From NCBI GenBank assembly GCA_016189825.1, contig JACPRR010000208.1, positions 1 through 5,316 on the forward strand: DNA of 5,316 nt. Reading direction: 5' to 3'. Each line of letters begins with the position of its first letter. The first letter of the stretch is position 1. The stretch comes from Chloroflexota bacterium. GTDB taxonomy: Bacteria > Chloroflexota > Dehalococcoidia > JACPPY01. Shown piece after piece: positions 1 through 5,316 of this stretch. Position numbers and translations under genes: made by a program. The notes under the pieces are model-generated. The model saw only the letters and a list, made by a program, of their open reading frames with translations, made no database searches and was not told the origin of the DNA.

Positions 1-1325
1 GGGTATCGCTGGCGGTGAGGCGCAAGCGAGCTGCGTTCCTGACTGACGGGCAGGCGAAGGCAGAGGCCGGGAGATGTGACGAGGACTGCGACCTGTGCTC
101 AGCCGCATGTCCCAACGGGCTGCTGGTCGGTCAATCGCTGCGCAAAGCGAAGACGGAGGGACTGAGCGCTCTTTACTCCATAGAGGAAGGCTGCTATTCC
201 TGCGGTCGTTGCGAGAGCGTCTGCCCGCAGCGGGTGAAATTGAACGATTTGTTAATGGCGTCGCTGTCGGCCAGGGCCCCGGAAGACAAACTCACGATGA
301 GGGCTGGCCGCGGTCCGGTTTCTCGTATCGAGACCACAGGCTGGGCCTTCGGTTCTCTGATGGGGAATTGCCCCGGCATCTTCCATATCATGGGATGCGG
401 GGATGCAAAGCGAAGGGCAGACCTGGGGTGGATCGCCTATGAGCTGACGTGGCGCAACTGTATAGTCTTCACTGCCGGGTGCGCCGCTGGAGACATCGGG
501 CGCCATTACAACGAAGCGAAGCGGAAATATCTGTTCGAGGAATTCGGGGCTGAGGGCCAGCCCAGGAACATAATGAACTGCGGCGCGTGCTCTGCGTGCG
601 CGCACGTTATCGACCAGGCCATGAAGTGGCCCCGCAGCGGCGCCGGCATCTCGCATTACGGCAATTTCGCCGAGACTGCCGATACAGGCCACAACCTGAT
701 CGCTCCCACAGCGATCGTCTGGGGGGCGCTCACCGATCGGATGTATGCGATTGTCGCCGCGTGGGTGAGGGCCGGTATCTCGGTCATCGTTGGTCCTGAT
801 TCAGCATTTTCCTGGAAGAGGGCGATGGTCCACAGCAAGTGGCGCTGGGAGGACTGGTGGTCCTATTCAGTACTCGATGGGCACAAAATGCTGGTCGATC
901 CCTCACCGTCCGCGATGGTCATCCCGGTGGAGACGAAGGAAGAGGCGATCACCTATGGCCTCGTAGTTTCCATGCGGCCTGCCGACATCAGGGATACCCG
1001 TCAAATACGTCTGGAAACGTACATTGAGTTGTTCCAGAAGTTCTTTGGGGACTTTCCTGACGACTGGCACCTGTACGTGCGGTCCGACTGGGAGCTTCCT
1101 TTGCGGTACAAGTCGCGTATGCTCAGGATGCTCAGAGAGGACCACGGCTGGGACATCGAACGTCTCAAGGTGAAAAGGGCCAGACATCCTGATGGGCGAT
1201 TGCTTGACATGGGCGCGTTCGCTGCGTCCTACGGGGCGATGGCGCTTCCCATCACCAGGGTCCCCCGGCTTGTAGCGCGAAAGAAGGCGGAATCACTGAA
1301 GAAGCAGGAGGTGAAGACGCAATGA
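1..1325 (+). CDS. cdhA: CO dehydrogenase alpha subunit, archaeal CdhA type (5' partial)
   Basis: This is the C-terminal part of a Ni-dependent CO dehydrogenase of the ACDS alpha family, which interconverts CO and CO2 in the cytoplasm. The frame is open to the left edge, and the GTG at 15 is probably internal; family members are roughly 750-800 residues, so the N-terminal C-cluster ligands and B/D-cluster part lie outside. Numbering from that GTG, two ferredoxin-type 4Fe-4S motifs are visible: C21-x3-C25-x2-C28-x3-C32-P and C60-x2-C63-x2-C66-x3-C70-P. These are the archaeal-specific extra clusters inserted in CdhA. C156 in TAGCAAGDIG matches a C-cluster ligand motif, and NCGACSACAH (C189, C192, C195) matches the next. 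The region around WGALTDRMY and VIVGP resembles the CdhA C-terminal domain, as does the segment with TKEEAI, PDDWHLYVR and EDHGWDIE. Oddly, no cysteine follows C195. The stop overlaps cdhB by 4 nt. Family assignment is firm; CO activity is inferred. Confidence 0.88.
   Translation, partial: VSLAVRRKRAAFLTDGQAKAEAGRCDEDCDLCSAACPNGLLVGQSLRKAKTEGLSALYSIEEGCYSCGRCESVCPQRVKLNDLLMASLSARAPEDKLTMRAGRGPVSRIETTGWAFGSLMGNCPGIFHIMGCGDAKRRADLGWIAYELTWRNCIVFTAGCAAGDIGRHYNEAKRKYLFEEFGAEGQPRNIMNCGACSACAHVIDQAMKWPRSGAGISHYGNFAETADTGHNLIAPTAIVWGALTDRMYAIVAAWVRAGISVIVGPDSAFSWKRAMVHSKWRWEDWWSYSVLDGHKMLVDPSPSAMVIPVETKEEAITYGLVVSMRPADIRDTRQIRLETYIELFQKFFGDFPDDWHLYVRSDWELPLRYKSRMLRMLREDHGWDIERLKVKRARHPDGRLLDMGAFAASYGAMALPITRVPRLVARKKAESLKKQEVKTQ
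1306..1313 (+). promoter_or_regulatory. Shine-Dalgarno site of cdhB
   Basis: AGGAGGTG lies 8 nt upstream of the ATG at 1322, inside the end of the cdhA-like gene. It is a full-length match to the anti-Shine-Dalgarno end of 16S rRNA. It fixes the cdhB start and suggests the epsilon subunit is translated at least partly by its own initiation despite the ATGA overlap. Confidence 0.8.
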
Positions 1326-1789
1326 GCGTCTCCACTCCGGAACAATTGGCCCGGGTGATGAAGGCACGGAAAAACGTCCTCGTGTTAGCGGGGTCCCTGT
1401 GCGATGAGATGGAATTGGAAGGAAAAAAGCTGGGCGAGTACGCCGCCGATATCTCGGTGAAGCTGGGAGCGCCGGTTGCCGCTACGGCCAATTCGATTGC
1501 CGCCCTCAGAGCCAATGGGGCAAAGGCATCGAAGAAGCTAGCGATCCAGTTGGTCGAGATGTTGCGGTATGAGGGCTGGCGGGACCCAATAATGCCCGAG
1601 AGGCCGGAGTTGCTGCTGTTTATCGGCTACCCGAAGGACGTGATGAAGGCCCTGGCGTCGGCGTCCACTGCCGTGGAGACTGTCGCGCTGTGTACATCGG
1701 CGATCGAGGAGGCGACACACAGCCTGCCTGCAGGGTCGCAGAGGCAATTTGCGGACGAGCTGGAAGCCATACTGAAGGGCCTGGCTTAG
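1322..1789 (+). CDS. cdhB: CO dehydrogenase epsilon subunit, CdhB type
   Basis: This 155-residue protein matches the ACDS epsilon subunit, which in archaea forms an alpha2-epsilon2 CODH component with CdhA. The epsilon subunit has a Rossmann-like/DHS-type fold without metal-binding motifs, and a role in flavin or electron-acceptor interaction has been proposed. Seen here: a nucleotide-fold-like strand and turn KNVLVLAGSL (about 17-26), APVAATANS (50-58), LVEMLRYEGWRDP (77-89) and PELLLFIGYPKDV (95-107), followed by TVALCTSA. This order and spacing follow the family (G-x-L, PVVATGNT, LVxLLxDPxW, DLVxFLG). Its length is only slightly below the usual ~165-170 residues. The start ATG overlaps the cdhA TGA (ATGA) and has an ideal ribosome site. 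The pairing with the CdhA-like gene upstream, in the usual cdhA-cdhB order, supports the call. Confidence 0.85.
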   Translation: MSVSTPEQLARVMKARKNVLVLAGSLCDEMELEGKKLGEYAADISVKLGAPVAATANSIAALRANGAKASKKLAIQLVEMLRYEGWRDPIMPERPELLLFIGYPKDVMKALASASTAVETVALCTSAIEEATHSLPAGSQRQFADELEAILKGLA

Positions 1790-1792
1790 GGG

Positions 1793-2353
1793 ATGACGGC
1801 GGTGCCCGTACCAGATTCTCACGAGGTCAGGATAAAAGAGGGGGAGTTTCGGGAATGGACGTTCCCCATCTCAGAAGTACTTAAGTGGGTGCGGACGTTT
1901 CTCAAAGATGCCGGGTATGAGATGCTGGCCCCACAGCCGGTGGGACTCGTTGTCCCGGACGTGCACGCGCGGCGCAAGGAAGGCAACCGGGCCTTCGAGA
2001 TAGTGGCCATCGGCGCCCAGCACACCGACAAGGCCGTCGATGCGATGACCAGGCTGGCCGCGATGAGGACGGTGCTGGGAGACAAGGCAGACTACGTGCT
2101 GGTGATGCCCCCTATCAGCGAGTACTTGTTGCTGGAACTGCTGCGCGAGGCTGAGGGCCGTTGGTACTTCGCCATGAAAGGTGCGAAGATGATGATGTGG
2201 CTGGCGAACCCGGACGAAGAGTTCGTGTGGTCCGTCATTGGCGAGCCGCAGGACAGAGTATTCCGTGGCATGTTCGCCGCGGGCAAGATGTCGTTAGATT
2301 TCTTCCTGAACCGGGAGCTGGCGCAGAAGCGCTGGAGCGAAGAAGAGTATTAG
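1793..2353 (+). CDS. Hypothetical protein, shares a domain with the last gene of the window
   Basis: I do not recognise this 186-residue soluble protein. It starts 3 nt after cdhB and its stop directly abuts the ATG of the fwdB-like gene, so it belongs to the operon. It has no cysteines, so it carries no Fe-S cluster, and there is no signal peptide or membrane segment. The middle looks alpha/beta: helix 26-40, GYE (41-43), PD at 55-56, ARRKEG (59-64), FEIVAIG (68-74), a helix with A81..L88..MR (91-92), then DYVLVMPPISE (100-110) and a Leu-rich helix. The pattern PD-x12-E-x-V resembles a PD-(D/E)XK nuclease-like core lacking the lysine; this is only a fold guess. The same order of motifs occurs in the gene beginning at 4463. 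A role as accessory or structural subunit is inferred from position alone. A GTG at 1802 is an alternative start. Confidence 0.8.
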   Translation: MTAVPVPDSHEVRIKEGEFREWTFPISEVLKWVRTFLKDAGYEMLAPQPVGLVVPDVHARRKEGNRAFEIVAIGAQHTDKAVDAMTRLAAMRTVLGDKADYVLVMPPISEYLLLELLREAEGRWYFAMKGAKMMMWLANPDEEFVWSVIGEPQDRVFRGMFAAGKMSLDFFLNRELAQKRWSEEEY

Positions 2354-3589
2354 ATGGCCAGCACTGCGACCACCGTCTGCACCGCCTGTAGTTGCCTCTG
2401 CGACGACATTGGCTTGCAATTGGAAGATGACATAATACGCAGGGTTGAGAACGCGTGTCGCAAGGGCTCCTCCTCCCTCTACGGCGCGCGGTTCGAGCAG
2501 CGCAGGAGCCGGCACCTGGTCGAAGGGCGTGAGGTTGGTGCTGACGAGGCCATCGACAGGGCCGCGGCAGAGCTTTCGCGGGCGAGACGCCCCCTGATAT
2601 TTGGTCTCGACAACTCGAGCCTTGAAGCGCAGGGGGCGGGCATTGAGCTGGCGCGGAGACTCCGCTGCGTGATTGATGATACGTCCTCGTTTTGCCAGGG
2701 AAACCTCGTCGGGCAAATCCTGTCTGGTGCGTTGCCTAGCTGCACATTGCCAGAGGTCAAGACAAGCGATCTCATTCTGTATTGGGGCGCGAATCCTCAC
2801 CATTCGCATCCTCGCCACCTTTCCAAGTTCACCATTTACGCCCATCCCGATTACACGGAATTGGGCGCAGTACGGAGGGTGACCCTCGCCGCGGTTGAGG
2901 TCCGGGAGAGCGAGACCTCGTCGGTCTGCCATCGTGTGTTTCGCATACTCCCCCGCGCCGATCGAGACCTCATCTCAGCCATCGGCAAAGGGATGGCCGG
3001 CCAGGAGACGAGCGCCGACGGCAAGAGGGTGGTCGACCTGTTCCGCAAGGCAAAGTTCACAGTGATCTTCGCCGGGCTGGGCTTGACCTACTCCCTGGAC
3101 AACGATTACCTTCCCTTCATCGAGATGGTCAAGCAGCTCTCCTCATGGGGGCGGGTTGCCGTCATTCCCATGGTGGGCCACTACAACATGCGGGGATTCA
3201 ACCAGTCCTTGCACAAGGCCGCCGGCCACGTCAACAAGGTCAGCTTTGCCGACGGCGTCTCCAGCGGCGATCAGTTCTCATTCCTGGAGCAGGTGCGGAA
3301 CCGAAGCTTCGATTGCCTGATGGTCATCGGCTCCGACCCCTTCGCTTCGCTGCCTAAATCGGTATCCAGTGCCCTCGAAGGCATCCCCAGGATCGTGATC
3401 GATCCCTATCAGTCGGCCACGAGCGAGGGGTCGACCGTCGTCATCGGGTCTGCCGTAACCGGGGTGGAAGCGGCAGGGACGGCGGTGCGCATGGATGGCG
3501 CCGAGGTAAAGCTGTTGCCGCCTCTCGCCCCGTCGCGGCCTGGCGACGAAGAGATCCTGAGGCGCGTGATGGAAAAGGTGTCGCGATGA
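2354..3589 (+). CDS. fwdB: Formylmethanofuran dehydrogenase subunit B-like Mo/W-pterin catalytic subunit
   Basis: The 411-residue protein is full length for FwdB/FmdB (usually ~400-430). In methanogens FwdB reduces CO2 to formate at a Mo/W-bis-pterin centre, and FwdA then condenses formate with methanofuran. The N-terminal 4Fe-4S site is C9-x2-C12-x3-C16 plus C35 in NACRKG, with an extra C14. C114 in DDTSSFCQG aligns with the metal-ligand cysteine; the codon is TGC, not a selenocysteine TGA. The family usually has Cys-His here, whereas this protein has Cys-Gln115. Further family landmarks are LILYWGANPHHSHPRH (140-155), IPMVGHYNMRGFNQ (271-284), VIGSDPFASLP (324-334), IDPYQSATSE (349-358) and GIEAEGTAYRMDG-like VEAAGTAVRMDG (371-382). 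The pterin-binding C-terminal domain is the separate gene downstream. Family membership is clear. Activity with methanofuran versus free formate is open, because no fwdA or fwdC is seen. Confidence 0.88.
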   Translation: MASTATTVCTACSCLCDDIGLQLEDDIIRRVENACRKGSSSLYGARFEQRRSRHLVEGREVGADEAIDRAAAELSRARRPLIFGLDNSSLEAQGAGIELARRLRCVIDDTSSFCQGNLVGQILSGALPSCTLPEVKTSDLILYWGANPHHSHPRHLSKFTIYAHPDYTELGAVRRVTLAAVEVRESETSSVCHRVFRILPRADRDLISAIGKGMAGQETSADGKRVVDLFRKAKFTVIFAGLGLTYSLDNDYLPFIEMVKQLSSWGRVAVIPMVGHYNMRGFNQSLHKAAGHVNKVSFADGVSSGDQFSFLEQVRNRSFDCLMVIGSDPFASLPKSVSSALEGIPRIVIDPYQSATSEGSTVVIGSAVTGVEAAGTAVRMDGAEVKLLPPLAPSRPGDEEILRRVMEKVSR

Positions 3590-3969
3590 CCATGCCGGCA
3601 AGCCAGGGACAGAAGTTGCCTCTGGTGATAGTCACCTACCGTGAGATATACGCCTGGATCGCTCGCCTGGACAAGAACGAGGAGGCGATGTTCGAGAAGT
3701 ATTCCGCCGTCGTCCGGCTTTCCGAGGCGGACATGAAAGCGATTGGTGTTAACCGTGGTGCAAAAGTAAAATTGAGCAATGAGGTCGGTTCGGTGGTGGT
3801 CCGCGCGCAATTGGATTCCAAGTGCCCGAAGGGCTTCGCATTCATGCCGATGAGCCGCATTCCGAATCAATTGACCAGCTATCAGCCCGGGAAACTGCCC
3901 AATTTCAAATGGATCGAGGTCAGCGCCGAGGCGGTTCTGGAAGACGTCCCGAAGCCTGCAGTGCCCTGA
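3586..3969 (+). CDS. fwdD: Formylmethanofuran dehydrogenase subunit D-like molybdopterin-dinucleotide-binding protein
   Basis: The 127-residue protein is the typical size of FwdD/FmdD, a small subunit with the molybdopterin-dinucleotide-binding beta-barrel that completes the FwdB active-site pocket. Characteristic parts are a start similar to the family's T-x-R-x-I-x-Q segment (TYREIYAWIARLD, about 17-29), SAVVRLSEADMKAIGVNRGAK (about 41-61, matching L-x-x-x-D-M-K-x-L-G-I-x-x-G), VGSVVVRA (67-74), PKGFAFMPMSRIPN (81-94, matching PxGxxFxPMGPWxN) and LPNFKWIEV (104-112, matching MPDFKGVxV). The ATG overlaps the fwdB stop (ATGA), with AAGGTG at 3575-3580 as ribosome site. A second in-frame ATG at 3592 is possible. 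The overlap argues for stoichiometric production with FwdB. The family's GPWAN is SRIPN here, so the pocket is somewhat divergent. Confidence 0.85.
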   Translation: MTMPASQGQKLPLVIVTYREIYAWIARLDKNEEAMFEKYSAVVRLSEADMKAIGVNRGAKVKLSNEVGSVVVRAQLDSKCPKGFAFMPMSRIPNQLTSYQPGKLPNFKWIEVSAEAVLEDVPKPAVP

Positions 3970-3973
3970 TAAC

Positions 3974-3977
3974 GAGG
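3974..3977 (+). promoter_or_regulatory. Shine-Dalgarno site supporting a GTG start
   Basis: GAGG lies 9 nt before the GTG at 3987 in the 17-nt gap after the fwdD stop, the longest gap in the operon. It supports GTG at 3987 as the true start; the next Met in frame, at residue 7, sits just before the conserved LxxYRYLPRSNC segment and has no comparable ribosome site. Confidence 0.6.
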
Positions 3978-3986
3978 ACTTGAGCC

Positions 3987-4460
3987 GTGCCAAAGAAAGA
4001 CAAGATGCAGCCGCTGCAGTTGTACCGGTACTTGCCCCGGTCGAACTGCAAGAAGTGTGGTGTCCCCAGTTGCCTGGCGTTCGCCTTCGGCCTTATTTCC
4101 CGCGAGAAGAAGCCGGAAGATTGCCCGGACATGCTCAAGGATGAGTACAGGCCGAGCCTGGACCTGCTCAAGGAGTACTTCGGCGAAGGGGCGCAGGTGG
4201 AAAAGACCGGCCTTCTCATCGACAAGGACAAGTGCACGGGCTGCGGAGATTGCGTCATCGCTTGCCAGAAATGCCAGGGGACTATCATGTTCGGCACGGG
4301 AACCATACTGCCCCGAGACGTGCCTGACGTGTACAAGATCGTTGATGGCATCGTGGATGTGAAGCACTGGGAGAGCTGCAAACGGTGTGCCGATCGCCCT
4401 GAGATGTGCCGGGTTTGCGAAGAGCGCTGCCCTACGGGCGCCCTGGAACTGGTGAAGTAG
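3987..4460 (+). CDS. Fe-S protein: PF04060-type 4Fe-4S domain fused to a ferredoxin module
   Basis: This 157-residue protein is a likely electron carrier. The N-terminal domain has QLYRYLPRSNC followed by C21-x2-C24-x4-C29-x16-C46, the exact 4Fe-4S spacing of the domain found in the corrinoid Fe-S protein CdhE/AcsC and in RnfB. The C-terminal half is ferredoxin-like: C83-x2-C86-x2-C89-x3-C93 (CTGCGDCVIAC), plus C96, then a second group C131-x2-C134-x6-C141-x2-C144-x3-C148-P-T-G-A. That second group resembles the Fe-S subunits of formate dehydrogenase/DMSO-reductase-type enzymes. Up to three 4Fe-4S clusters are therefore expected. The start is GTG, preceded by GAGG. Placed directly after fwdB-fwdD and in the same operon as cdhAB, it is a reasonable candidate for passing electrons between the CODH and the Mo/W subunit (inference). 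It could also be described as an FwdG/FwdF-like ferredoxin subunit, but the fused N-terminal domain is not part of those. Confidence 0.85.
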   Translation: MPKKDKMQPLQLYRYLPRSNCKKCGVPSCLAFAFGLISREKKPEDCPDMLKDEYRPSLDLLKEYFGEGAQVEKTGLLIDKDKCTGCGDCVIACQKCQGTIMFGTGTILPRDVPDVYKIVDGIVDVKHWESCKRCADRPEMCRVCEERCPTGALELVK

Positions 4461-4462
4461 AC

Positions 4463-5316
4463 ATGGCAAACGTCACCGTAGGGGAAGTCAACAAGGCATT
4501 CGCCGCCAAGGGCCTTTACATAACAGTGCCACTGGCCGAGGATGTCGTGGTTTCCGGCATCGACATCCTGGAGAGGGTGAAGACGCCTGGAACTATCAAG
4601 GTCCTGATGCGGGTCAAGTTCCTGGACGACAGGGGGCGTGAACAGCAAGAGGTATTTGTCTGTGAAGGTAAGGCAGAGGTCGAGAAGAAGTTTGTGCGCA
4701 AGGCCGTTGAACTGCCCAAAAAGACGCTCTTGCCGAAGAGGCCGGGCATCGACTTTGAGCATGACCGCGAGGCACTGGAGCACATACGGCAGGGCATGAT
4801 CTCGCTGCTTGTGGACAAGGGCTACGAGCAGAAGGACAATGCTGCGTCCGACCTCTACTTCGAGAGGGAGGGCAAAGGATTCTACGTCAACTTCGCCATC
4901 CGGCTCGACGATGCGGCGCTGGAAAGAGCGAAGGCCCTGGTAGAGGTGCGCCGCTCGCACCGCGAAAAGGGCGGAAACCACGACTACGCGCTCGTCGTGC
5001 CGGCGATACAGGAGCCTTTGGGCCTGGCTTTGCGGCTGCAGGAACGCTGGGTGAGCCGCAACCAGGACTATCTCGCGGTGCAGCGCATAGGCGTATACGG
5101 CGTCGACAACCAGGACCCGAACACGATCTATCCTTTCACCGTATATCCGTCAATGATCGAGTTGAAGCGCTATTTCATGGTGACGAGCCAGCAGTGGTCC
5201 CTGGTGCGCAGCCGCTACGTGATGGAGCGTACGAAGAGAGAACGCGGCGATGCTCCCATGGCTTCTCTTGTGGACATGGCGAGCGGACTGAGCGGTATGC
5301 CACTCGGAATGGGGAC
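4463..5316 (+). CDS. Hypothetical protein with N-terminal unknown domain and a domain shared with the 1793-2353 gene (3' partial)
   Basis: An open frame starts at ATG 4463, 2 nt after the previous stop, with GGTGA at 4451-4455 as ribosome site, and runs 284 codons to the window edge without a stop. I do not recognise the family. Residues 1-90 look beta-rich (YITVPL, TIKVLMRVKFLD, EVFVCEG), then a charged linker with HDREALEHIRQG (100-111). Residues ~112-200 repeat the motif order of the upstream hypothetical: LVDKGYE (116-122), D130-LYFEREGKGF, FAIR, A152..L159..VRR, DYALVVPAIQE (174-184), a Leu-rich helix and W196. Residues 200-284 hold YLAVQRIGVYGV, IYPFTVYPS and a Gly/Met-rich tail. A single cysteine (C67) rules out an Fe-S site in this part. 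There is no transmembrane segment or signal peptide. Probably an accessory subunit or regulator of the operon's enzymes, inferred from position only. Confidence 0.75.
   Translation, partial: MANVTVGEVNKAFAAKGLYITVPLAEDVVVSGIDILERVKTPGTIKVLMRVKFLDDRGREQQEVFVCEGKAEVEKKFVRKAVELPKKTLLPKRPGIDFEHDREALEHIRQGMISLLVDKGYEQKDNAASDLYFEREGKGFYVNFAIRLDDAALERAKALVEVRRSHREKGGNHDYALVVPAIQEPLGLALRLQERWVSRNQDYLAVQRIGVYGVDNQDPNTIYPFTVYPSMIELKRYFMVTSQQWSLVRSRYVMERTKRERGDAPMASLVDMASGLSGMPLGMG

Noticed and set aside
15..17. GTG at 15 as the true start of the CODH gene
   Set aside because: The frame is open to the left edge, the GTG has no convincing ribosome site, and the protein lacks the N-terminal half of CdhA including its C-cluster ligands, so the gene is cut by the window instead.
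2693..2695. Possible selenocysteine at the FwdB metal-ligand position
   Set aside because: The codon is TGC, so an ordinary cysteine; no in-frame TGA occurs within the gene.
2294..2932. Antisense open frame of 212 codons opposite the fwdB-like gene
   Set aside because: It runs opposite the conserved cysteine motifs of FwdB, and its translation has no family features; it is a shadow of the real gene.
3970..3986. Promoter or terminator in the 17-nt gap before the Fe-S gene
   Set aside because: It is too short for a promoter and has no inverted repeat or T-run; it is explained by the ribosome binding site GAGG.
3409..3993. Antisense open frame of 194 codons spanning the end of fwdB and all of fwdD
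   Set aside because: Both sense genes are recognisable families with an ATGA overlap; the antisense frame has no support of its own.
3920..4981. Long antisense open frame of 353 codons opposite the Fe-S protein and the last gene
   Set aside because: It overlaps two well-supported sense genes, one with unmistakable Fe-S motifs. Its translation shows no recognisable motif, and long antisense frames are expected in GC-rich DNA.

Overview
The window is one compact, co-directional (+ strand) operon fragment of seven protein genes, cut at both ends. It holds enzymes of C1/Wood-Ljungdahl metabolism. In order: the C-terminal part of an archaeal-type CO dehydrogenase alpha subunit (CdhA-like); the small epsilon subunit (CdhB-like); an unrecognised 186-residue protein; a molybdopterin (Mo/W) catalytic subunit of the formylmethanofuran dehydrogenase B family (FwdB/FmdB-like); its molybdopterin-dinucleotide-binding partner (FwdD/FmdD-like); an iron-sulfur protein fusing an Fe-S (PF04060-type) domain to a ferredoxin module; and a second unrecognised protein that runs off the right edge. 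Junctions are -4, +3, 0, -4, +17 and +2 nt. Essentially every base is coding, with no room for internal promoters or terminators, so co-transcription and translational coupling are very likely.

The organism is an anaerobe with GC-rich DNA and classical Shine-Dalgarno signals (a full AGGAGGTG before cdhB). The protein families are typical of methanogens and other archaea with the acetyl-CoA decarbonylase/synthase (ACDS) pathway. They also occur in some anaerobic bacteria, for example sediment Chloroflexota/Dehalococcoidia. I cannot decide between an archaeon and such a bacterium from this window.

How the genes may work together (inference): CdhAB would oxidise CO or reduce CO2 at a Ni-Fe-S C-cluster. 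FwdB/FwdD would interconvert CO2 and formate (or a formyl-level product) at a Mo/W-bis-pterin centre. The Fe-S/ferredoxin fusion could carry electrons between them. The usual Fwd partners FwdA and FwdC, and the ACDS subunits CdhC/D/E, are absent from the window. The two unrecognised proteins share a common domain, judged by manual alignment, and may be paired structural or regulatory subunits of the same complex.

Two catalytic-site departures stand out. The CdhA-like protein has no cysteine after its NCGACSAC motif, where another C-cluster ligand is expected. The FwdB-like protein has Cys-Gln where the family usually has Cys-His at the metal ligand. Together with the gene order, these suggest a divergent, possibly undescribed CODH/formate-dehydrogenase-like assembly rather than textbook ACDS plus Fwd.
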